Positions 47,020-55,669 of a DNA stretch of 64,000 bases are shown here, piece by piece; position 1 is the first letter of the stretch, and each line of letters starts with the position of its first letter. Where the stretch lies: the NCBI GenBank assembly GCA_958295665.1, contig OY282560.1, forward strand, positions 306,075,236 to 306,139,235, in the 5' to 3' direction. A model generated the notes under the pieces. That model had not been told where the DNA came from. It saw nothing but the letters and a program-made list of their open reading frames with translations, and searched no databases. The DNA comes from Tipula vernalis (taxonomy: Eukaryota; Arthropoda; Insecta; Diptera; Tipulidae). The position numbers and the translations under genes were made by a program.

Positions 47020-47967
47020 GCTAAAGCTACGTCGTCTGCGTAAGCGATAACTTCAATACCCTCTCTCTCCAATTCTAGTAGTAACCCGTTTACCACTATA
47101 TTCCAGAGCTGAGGGGACAGAAACCCCCTGCGGGGTTCCCCTAGTTACTCGCCTCTTGATGGTGGAGTCCCCCAACTTCGAGCTAACAATCCTGCTTCCC
47201 AGCATATAATTGATTAACCCTATCAGAGGAACGTCCACCTCCAAAAATGACAATCCCTCCTTGATTTCCTCCGCTTTCACATTATTAAAGGCGCCCTCTA
47301 TATCCAGGAAGGCCACCAAACAGAATTCCTTCGAATTAATCTATTTCTCAATCGTACACACCCAGGCGTGCAGAGCAGTGTCCACAGATCTACCCTTTGT
47401 GTACGCATGCTGAGACGGTGCCCACTTCCTGGCACCTATTTCATCTCTGATGTATACATCCAGCAACATTTCCAAGGTTTTCAAAAAAAAATATGTTAGA
47501 GTTATTGGTCTTAGGTCCTTAGGATAGACATGTGAGCTTTTCCCCGCTTTCGGCATGAACACCACATTGACCTCCGTCCGGTACCTAGGAATATAGCCCA
47601 GCTTCAAACACCCTTTGAATATAGCTTCCAGGTAGGAAAGAATAATTACCGAGTTGTTTTGAAGTTCCGCTGGTATAATTTGATTCGGACCAGCCGATTT
47701 AAATGGTTTAAAACCCCTCAGTGCCCATAGGATCCGTTTCCTGGTTACCATATCATCTGAGAACACTGACAGTGATTCCTGATGATTGCTACCCACCAAC
47801 AGGTCTTCAAAACTCCCTGGGAAGTGTGTCTCGAAGAGAAGCTCCAGAGATTCTCCACTAGAAGCTGTCCAAGATCCATCCGGTTTTATCAAAAAAACTC
47901 GGACTAGCTGTACTTTGAAGAATCTTCCTATGGCGGGAGGTTTCGGATACCTCTTCCATTTTATCAC
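47020..47967 (-). pseudogene. LOA/R1-like LINE ORF2, reverse transcriptase part, broken
   Basis: The frame at 47,967-47,341 holds 'FKSAGPNQIIPAELQNN', 'PKDLRPITLTYFFLKTLEML' and 'APSQHAYTKGRSVDTALHA', the early RT motifs. After a TAG it continues at 47,319 with 'VAFLDIEGAFNNV' (first catalytic Asp) and 'RGTPQGVSVPS'. A frameshift follows, and 'IEVIAYADDVALAG' with the Y-A-D-D active site closes the fragment at about 47,020. Sequence on the far side is gypsy RNase H, so the thumb and RNase H of the LINE were deleted. Several stops make it non-functional. Similarity to I-superfamily elements such as LOA, Bilbo/Trim or R1 is my judgement from motif style. Confidence 0.88.
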
Positions 47968-48000
47968 AGAAGATTCTCCAAGACCTACTTTGTACCATTC

Positions 48001-48969
48001 TTAATTCTTTCTTATAAATTCCGAGTTTATCCTTATAAGAGTCCCAATCCTGAGCCTCCCTTGTATTTTTGGCTTTATTAAAGGCTGTCCTACTAGCCTT
48101 ATGCTAGGTTCCCAGTTCCCTGGACCACCATTTTGCCTACCTCTAGGCTTAACCAGTGGGCAGGCAGCACGAAAGGACCTGTTGCATGCGCTAGTAACGC
48201 TAGCCACCATGTCCTCCAGCTTCCCAACGGTCCCCGGGAGCTCTAGAGCCCTCGAGGGTAACAAATCCTCCAGTAATTCCCCATATATGCTCCAGTTGGT
48301 CCTTCTAGGATTCCTGAAGGCTTCCCGGGTAGCAGGGTGAATATCGAGGCTATAGGTTAAATATCGATGATCAGAAAAGGAGTGTTCCTTATCCACCCTC
48401 CAATTTTTAACCATATGAAGAATATTATTTGAGGCAAGGGTCACGTCTAGAACCTCCTGCCTATTACTAGTAATAAATGAGGGTTCCCGCCCAATATTAC
48501 ACACTGAAAGGTTAGTACTCATCAAATAATCAAAAAGCGACTCACCTCTTTCATTAATGTCCCTTTCATCAACTCCCAGTACCACACCTACCTTTGATTA
48601 TTCCGCTTCACGGATCAGCTCCTCCAGGATATCCGGAGGACCCTCCTTCTCCCGGTCCATGTAGGCTGAAACTAGCCAGAATCTACAAGTGCCTACTTCC
48701 AGGCTAACTGCAGTAGTGTCACCATTGCTGTATTGAGAGAGAAGGAAAAGATTAATGTTATTTTTCCCAAGAATACAAGATCTGATCTTCCCAGACTTAC
48801 TAGAGGATATAATTTTGTACTCCTTGGTTCTGAGGCCACAGATCCTGTTGTTATTAATCCAAGGTTCTTGGATTAATATCACATCCTCACCTGACCCAGT
48901 CAGCCTGAGGAGTAGAGCTGCCGAAGCAGCCTTAGAATGGTTAAGGTTAATTTGTGTTATCTTAATCAT
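48001..48969 (-). pseudogene. LOA/R1-like LINE ORF2, endonuclease part, with internal deletion
   Basis: It starts at 48,969 with 'MIKITQINLNHSKAASAALL', the usual opening of an APE-type endonuclease in this LINE group, followed by 'VILIQEPWINNNRICGL' with the catalytic glutamate. One in-frame stop lies at 48,598. The region that should read G-A-D-x-N-A-H-H reads 'MVLGVDERDINERGESLFDY'. The Asp-x-Asn and His pair are absent, apparently through a small deletion, so nuclease activity should be lost. The C-terminal 'FSDHRYLTYSL' keeps the conserved Ser-Asp-His. It is in frame with the RT part downstream, separated by a stop at 48,001. ORF1 ends about 20 bp upstream. Confidence 0.88.
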
Positions 48970-48989
48970 ACCTTTTAACCTCTACCTAC

Positions 48990-50237
48990 CTCTATAGTGC
49001 ATTCCTGCTACCGCAGGAATTATATTTCCCGGTATTTTGGGATGCGCAGGATTCGTCCGTCTCGCTAACCCTCGTACCCTCTGTAGAGGACTTGTCAGTG
49101 CCCGGGCTGCCGACATTCTCTTCCATCGGTACACCAGCTCCTTCGCTTATATGCTCCTCCTCATCTTCCAAGTGAATCCATACCAGACCGAGGTCGCCGG
49201 ATTCACTCTTCCCCTACCCTCAGTTTCTCCCCCATGCTGCTAGTACCCCCTTCAGGCCTGGACGGGTTGCTACCATCCTCCGGTTGGCCTCCCGTACGCG
49301 CTTCCGCCCCATCCTTTTTATAAACGTTGAGAGTATTTGAGCCGAATCCGAAGTCAATTACTCCCTTCGTTTTGTGCAGGAGGGCAAGGGACTCCTTATT
49401 TATTACCATAATTGATAACTCCGAGCCCCCTTCGCCTCCTCCTGCTTGACGATCTTCCAATTTCTGCTCGGAAGATTCGGGTTACTGGCCTAAATAATTG
49501 TCAAAGCCTCGTCAGGGCTAGCCGGTTCGGATGGCAGCCAGACACGTGCCCTCGGCCTACTGGGAATTTCCTCCCGGCTAACTGCAGCAAGCTTTGCGCC
49601 TGGCCACACCTCTCCTACTTTGGCTATAGCTTTTTTATAAAGATCCACAGATCTAGAGTCCGAACATGCAGTCATCTTCACACGCCCTTGATACCATCCC
49701 GCATCTCTGCAGGATGAGGGTGGTCCTGGATTTTCTCCCAGTACCTTTAAAAAGACGAGGTTGAGTGCATTATACACCAACCTCCATTTTTCCGCCGTGA
49801 TGCTCCCATCTTCTTGACTTCTTGTCAGTCAGCAACTTGGTCCGCTTGCTGTTTACTACTTCCACCTCGTCATGGGACCGCTGTCTTTTCGATACATGGT
49901 CCCTTTCCGAGCTTCCGCAGCCCACAGTGCTCCTTGCCCAAGCTAGCGATATTCTCTGTTCTTCCGTGAGCTGCCCCTCGGAGGTCACAGCTAACTTCTC
50001 CAGAATTCGAAATGCAGAGCGGCGATTTCTGTACCGCCTTTTCGCCGGAGGAATTTCTCGCGTCCCCCTCCCCTGCGGTGCGTTGGTATCGCTAACCCCC
50101 GGGACTAGTGCCCTAGAGTCAACTATCTTTGCACCCTTCGAGGCCCCACCCATCTGGTTCGAGGTACCTCCCTTCGCTGATACCGGCTTTTTAGGAGAGC
50201 CGGTGCCCTTTGATTTATTTTCGTTTGATCCTTTCAT
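48990..50237 (-). pseudogene. LOA/R1-like LINE ORF1, frameshifted
   Basis: Three overlapping frames (50,237-49,770, 49,780-49,490 and 49,460 down to about 48,990) together look like one ORF1. The first part is basic and low-complexity ('MKGSNENKSKGTGSPKKP', 'AKRRYRNRR', 'SKRTKLLTDKKSRR'), as expected for an RNA-binding N-terminus. The middle has 'WYQGRVKMTACSDSRSVDLY' and 'AKVGEVWPGAKLAAVSREEI' then 'RPRARVWLPSEP', which I associate with ORF1 proteins of LOA-type elements. The acidic tail ends at 'GSRNAL' before ORF2. I see no CCHC knuckle. ORF1 would bind element RNA to form the retrotransposition particle. At least two frameshifts inactivate this copy. Confidence 0.75.
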
Positions 50238-50564
50238 TAGATTCCCACGAGTCTCGGAGAAATTAAGGTCCGCCTGCGCAGAGATCCATATACGCAGGTA
50301 AGGCTAATTACAACTGGAGGTCGCCAGGTATCCAGAGGGCTCCGTTTACGACTGGGCTTTGTTAAATGGGCCCCCAGCCTGACAGCTCGTCAGCAAGGGT
50401 CGCTTTACACCTTAATCCGGCCCATTTGCCATCATTTAGCGTGACCCGCCTTATACCTAAGTCACTTATTAACACCCGCTCAATGAGCGTGGACCCGGAG
50501 GCGACGGCAATTATAAGGCAACAACATAAATATTCCGTGTTTTCTTTATTACGAGAATTGAATT

Positions 50565-51500
50565 AAACCAATTTTTCAGATCTTTGCACAAATTTAAAGA
50601 TAACATGGTTTCCTCTACTGGAATTTGGATAGAATTAGTCTGAAAATCAATGTGACACTTAAATTTGGATAGGCAGTCTTTTCTCAATGTACAGCAAGAT
50701 GCTAAGTTTTAAATTAGTATATTTTTTTATCTAAATTTGAATTTGTTGGTAAAATGGATTGGGTGGTTGAACTTAACATATTATTAGGCGGAATTGATAA
50801 ATTTAAATTTCGATAAAAATTTAAAGTTGCTGAACCGGACAAGTTGCGTTATTCTTGATCGGTTTTTGACAATTTTCTTTTTGTTGTTTAAACAATCAAT
50901 TAATACGATGACAAATAAAGACAGGTTTAACAGTTTTATTGGGTATGTCAGTTTTATTGGATATGTAAGGTGATGTTTGACCTTTAAAAGGAACATTGAA
51001 ATTTTTTAATATGAGCTGGAGGGAAGTGGACATTGTGTTTACGATAAAATAAGTTGTCTAGGATTCCTAAGATAACAAGTAGGCGCTGTATGGCCTAATT
51101 TGAAATATAACTGACATTTTACCTGTTCCTTAGGAGAACTGAAAGAATTAGTTTTTTGTTTATAAAGTTGAAATGCTAGGTCTTTCCCGCAGGCTTTAGT
51201 TACAGATCCATTTATGTGATTGTGAAGACCTTCTTGGAAAGCTCATAAAGCGGTTTTAGAATTAATGCTTTTAAAGACTTTGTCCGCGTCAATGCCTTCA
51301 GCACGAATGCAAGCTTCGTTTAATAGACAAAATTACCTGAACGCGATGGGCATATTCCTTGACAGTTTCATCTGGCCTTTGAAAAATATTAACGAACTCC
51401 ATTTGCCAGTGTTCACAAGAATATAACTCTGAAAATTCGCTTTGAAAATCTGATTTTAATTCGTCCCAAGAATTATTTAACAAATTCCAATTTTCATGCC
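50565..51500 (-). pseudogene. Ty3/gypsy gag and protease-end relic
   Basis: Frame 51,483-51,298 reads 'FSELYSCEHWQMEFVNIFQR' then 'PDETVKEYAHRVQVIL', a gypsy gag segment. Downstream, 'VKCQLYFKLGHTAPTC' near 51,075-51,125 is a zinc knuckle in which the second Cys has become Tyr. At about 50,700-50,575 'RKDCLSKFKCHIDFQTNSIQ' matches the segment after a gypsy protease ('GRDFLxKxxCxID'). Order and orientation agree with the RNase H/integrase relic at 46.1-47.0 kb, so these are the two flanks of one element split by the LINE. Stops and lost residues mark it as dead. Confidence 0.72.
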
Positions 51501-52436
51501 GATTAATCCGATTGTATCTAAATCAAACCGCTTCGAAATAAAACGAATGTTAATAAAATAAAAAAATTCAAATCAAAGAAGCAGACTAACAATTTTTGCT
51601 CTGTTCACAATTTTCTACGCCTTATTGTCTATAATCAACCAGTATCTAATTAATTCTAGTTTATATGCTAATTTCTTATTTAAAATTTTTATTTGTTTAT
51701 TTTATTATTTATCAATATAACCGAATTATAATAATTTATTGATCAAATTCAATATCACCATCATCGTAAACTACTAGTAAAGTAAATATTTGCGATCGAG
51801 ATCCAAATTTTGCTTAATTAAAATGTAAACACATTTGGGAGTTAAGTTCATACGTAGAAAGTATTGCATTTAAAAATAAATGATTCCAGATTATTTTTTT
51901 TTTTGGCCTATGTATACTTGAGACTTTCGAACAAAATTTGATAATTTTAAATCAGACACAAATCAAAAACTGTCAGACTTGGAGAATATTACTCCCTTAT
52001 ATCCAACTGATACGTAAATGGAGGAGATAGAGATGTGTGATGATTAATATGTGATGGACTCCAATTTGCATACGTACCACTTGTTAATCGATGTGAAAAA
52101 TTGCAAATAATTTTTATTTTTATTTTTTTTGTTGGGCAATGTGTAATATATAAATTATTAATTAAAGCCGAAAACGTAAGTGTGATATTTAAAAATAGGT
52201 TCATATTGTTTGCTACCCATAACATAAAGTAGTGATCAAACACAAAAACGAGATCATTTTATTCCTATTAATCAATACACCCATAATGTAGATGTCATAT
52301 TGATCTGTGAAAGTATTTACTCGCACGTGTTACAGTTTGCTGACTGACATCTTTAATTAATTGGGCAAACGCATATTTATCTTTTTGTTGTCTTCAAATA
52401 TTATTTTCTTGGAAAAATAATTAAGCGCTACTTGAC
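51501..52436. other. AT-rich spacer without recognised content
   Basis: Between the gypsy gag relic and the CACTA-like element. I see no coding motif, repeat or RNA gene; the short frames do not resemble any family I know. It may hold the eroded 5' LTR of the gypsy relic, but I cannot show that. Confidence 0.5.
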
Positions 52437-52438
52437 TA

Positions 52439-53062
52439 CACTCAAAAAAAATTTTAGTAAAAACTAAAAATTTCGTTTTATAATCAACTAAAAATTGTTA
52501 TAAAAATTAGTCAATAAATTAGTGTCATAATTTTTAAATTTAATCACATATATTAGTATTAATATATGTACATCAGAAAAGTATTTAGTTTTATTACCAC
52601 GCATTTCGAATTTATAACGTATAAAGTAGTTAATTTCATAGATTATTTTTATTTTTTATCCATAATCATAGTTGATTCAAACTATTGATTGTAATTAATT
52701 CAAAAACAGCACTTTTTGTTTAATCTAAGTCGCTTATTCTTTCTACAACGAGTGTGTTATACATTTTACAACGAAAAATATTATAGGAGTAGAATTTACG
52801 ACCAAAATTGTTATGTATTTTATGCCGAAAGCGCTTATACTTTTTACAACATAATATGTGTTATACATTTTACAACCGAAATTGTGATGAATTTAATATT
52901 TAATTTGGATCATCAAAATTTATGAGGTAGGTTCGATTATTTTCATTAAATTTTTATTAAATAAATAAAAATAATACAAAAATTTCAACTCAAAACTTAA
53001 ACATAAATTCCATTTTATTTCGTATCCCAAATTACAAATTATGTCTTAATGTACATCAATTT
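52439..53062. other. CACTA-like left terminal and subterminal region
   Basis: It starts with the CACTC terminus and contains several 'ttagt' and 'aactaaaaatt' motifs in both orientations within the first 120 bp (for example 'gtaaaaactaaaaatt', 'caactaaaaattgttat'). Further in, 'ttatacattttacaac' is repeated near 52,758 and 52,861. CACTA elements commonly have such subterminal transposase-binding repeats. No gene is seen. Confidence 0.5.
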
Positions 53063-55225
53063 TTAACTTTGTTTCTGAAATTCAAAAATTACACCTGATA
53101 AACTGGATGCCTTTGTATCAGTTGGCAAATAGATGTCGTACAAATACTGCTGAATGAAAGTCCAAATGAGCTCAGATTCATGAGGGTATTTTAAATTAAA
53201 AATTTGATATATTTTAAAAATTACGTCTACAGCTTTCGGAATTGTGGGCAGTTTAAATTTGATGAAATCAAAAAATACGTAAATGTCCTGTAGATTGTTT
53301 AGGTTATCTCCAACTGCCACAATTACTGGCTGCATCGTCATATTTAGAGTCAAATATTTCTCTCTCATTTTACATAAGGTTCCATGAATTTCATTTTGGG
53401 TTGTTACGTGTATAATTACACTTAGTTGGGCATCGGTGATGGATGGCTGCCAAATATTTTTTTTTATGGATATTTTTTTTGGTTTTAGAAGCCCGGCTAG
53501 AAGGATGATTGATAAGTAATCCTGGTTTCCTAAGAAAACAAAAAGCATTATTTTACGAATCCCTCTTTAAAAAATTAATAATTATAATTACCCTCAATTT
53601 CATCGTCCCACTTATCAAACTCTTTCTTAACCGCTTTATTTTTTATAGTTTTGAATATTGTTATAGCTTTACGCTTATACTCATTCCAGTTATTAAGGAA
53701 ATTGTTTTCCTTGCCAGGAAACAGTAGGTAAAAATCTATTTCCATTAAATTATGACCTAAAGAGTTGCAGTATAATGGCCACATTTGTATTATTTCTCCT
53801 GTATTTGATTTCAAAATGTCTTTTCTTCGGTAATTAAAAGTCAACCGCCAACGCTCTGTTATGTCGGCCCAAGGTTCGATGTTGTGCTTTAACCACATTC
53901 TGTTCGTTTCTACATTTGTAATTCAAATCGCACGTTAATGATATATTTTCATTTTTTACTGTAATGTTAATACATACCATTGTCAGCATTATCTATGCTA
54001 CTTCCTTCACAACTTGAATTAATTAAGTTTTCAAAATTGGAATTTGTTGCGCTTTGAGGCGGGTTTGTTTTTGGTCTCGCACAATTTAAGATGCTGAGTT
54101 TCCTTAATTTAGATGTTTCGTTGACATTTTTGTCGTATAAGAGCCCACGAGCGGTTTTCTTTCCATTTCTTGGGATGTACCAAAGCTCCTTTGAAATAAA
54201 CAGATACTTCAACAATCATAAAAAAAACTTGTGTACATAATATCTCTACTTACAATATTCTCATTAGGAAATTTACTTTTTATTAATTTAGAAGTTTCCT
54301 CGATTTCTTTATTTGTCACCCTTCGTTGATATTTGGTAATAAATAGTTTAATGAAGTTATCCACAAAGGTTTTTCTGTGATACTCATCAAAATTGTTTTT
54401 ATTGTTATTGTAGAATTCTACAAGAGAGCGCCCAATAGTTGTACTTGTTGTAAAATTTTCCAAAAAATCGTTAACTGATTGTCAATCAGATGTATTTCCG
54501 CTCCAGCCACTTGTTGTAGATGACCAGTTGGAACAGTTAGAAATGGTGTCCGTAGAACCACTACAAGCCTTTTGAACTGAAGTGTTTTGTAAATTATCAC
54601 AATCTAATCCCTAATTAGAAATATAATTTATCAATTTATAAACGTTCAGAAAAAAGTTTTCATACGCCTAAAAAGATCGATCAAAATGCACGAAAAAATG
54701 CAGAACCAAACTGAGAATGGAGGTGTCTTTTGGTAGAATAGAACAATAGGACTTTTATAAAAATATAGTAGTTACCATTGTAGTTCTCCATTCAGTTAGA
54801 TCTGATGAAATCGATGCGATACCCGATTTCCTCGTCTGGAAATATTATTTTTACATCTTCATAATTCATTACTTTTAAAGTGTGTACCGAAAATCTTTTA
54901 ACTGAAATAAGTCTAAAAAAATATTTTACACAAATTAAGTTAATCAGTAAATACTTAAGAACAAGATTTACTTACGTAAAAGTTTCTGAAACACTTCTTC
55001 TTCCATATTCCATTTCTCAACTATCAATTCTTTTAAATTGATAACGGTGCTCTCCTTAATATTAATTTGTTGAATCACATTATTATCTAAACTACAAATC
55101 CAATTTCTTCCTACATATGCTTCATTATTAGATCCATCCAAATGATCTACCGCGTGGTCTATACTACTTTCTCCATTATCCTGTTCCAATGATTCAGTTG
55201 TATTTGTTGACATCTTAATAATCAC
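53063..55225 (-). pseudogene. CACTA-like accessory gene, six exons, lightly damaged
   Basis: GT-AG introns can be read on the minus strand. Proposed exons: 55,225-54,976; 54,901-54,776; 54,610-54,254; 54,188-53,978; 53,909-53,592; 53,529-53,063. Exons 3-4 join in phase 0 ('FPNENI' to 'ELWYIP'), 4-5 in phase 1 ('NADN-E-TNRMWLK') and 5-6 in phase 1 ('DDEIE-G-NQDYLS'). Donors include gtaagt (twice), gtatgt and gtaatt. Exon 2 reads 'VMNYEDVKIIFPDEEIGYRI' then shifts by one base to 'SSDLTEWRTTM'. Exon 3 has a TGA at 54,478-54,480. The last exon has 'ITDAQLSVIIHVTTQNEI' and 'YPHESELIWTFIQQYLYDIY'. I recognise the type only as a companion protein found beside such transposases; its function is unknown to me. 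It has no membrane segment and no finger. Two lesions suggest recent decay. Confidence 0.7.
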
Positions 55226-55669
55226 TTATGACTTTGCCTTAAATAATCACTTATTCTTTAAATTTTAGTAAAATTAAATATTTTTTTATGTATATGCAAA
55301 GAAACTGAAAATTCACGCTGAACGATGATCTTTTCCTTGAATTTTATTTCGACTTTACTGTTTACAGATCCACACGTTAATGAAAAATATAATGAATTAT
55401 GATGCATGCATTATTTTCTCTTTGTAACGGATATATAGAGAGAGAACATCATATTTTATTTAGTAGAGTTTATAACACTGTTATTATTTACACTAAAAAA
55501 GTTTTGTTTTTATTTAATATGTTATAATTTATAAAACCGGACTGTTTTTACTTTCACAACAACAATATTGCAATTCATAAATTTATATGAAAATATGTTT
55601 AACACAAATTTTTATATTTTTTGTGGTTATGTATTTTTAACATAATCTTTGGTTGAAAATGATAGAAAA
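55226..55669. promoter_or_regulatory. Spacer between the two CACTA-like genes
   Basis: 444 bp of AT-rich DNA after the transposase stop and before the accessory gene start on the minus strand. It should hold the 3' end of the first transcript and the promoter of the second. I could not pin down individual sites. Confidence 0.35.

Larger units (their letters stand above)
47020..50540 (-). mobile_element. LOA/R1-like non-LTR retrotransposon, 3'-deleted
   Basis: This stretch is clearly GC-richer than the DNA on either side and holds ORF1 and ORF2 in order on the minus strand. The 5' untranslated part is at about 50,240-50,540, after which AT-rich gypsy sequence resumes. Its 3' end stops inside the RT at the YADD box, where gypsy RNase H begins. 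Gypsy sequence on both sides and in the same orientation implies that the LINE landed inside the gypsy element, and that a later deletion removed the LINE tail together with the gypsy RT. Confidence 0.8.

Noticed and set aside
49037..50566. Plus-strand ORFs of 66-159 codons in the GC-rich island
   Set aside because: They are antisense to LINE ORF1, whose minus-strand reading has the recognisable motifs. High GC lengthens chance frames.
51989..52925. Short ORFs of 69-84 codons around 52-53 kb
   Set aside because: AT-rich, Tyr/Phe/Asn-heavy translations without domains; they straddle the CACTA-like border and are unlikely to be genes.
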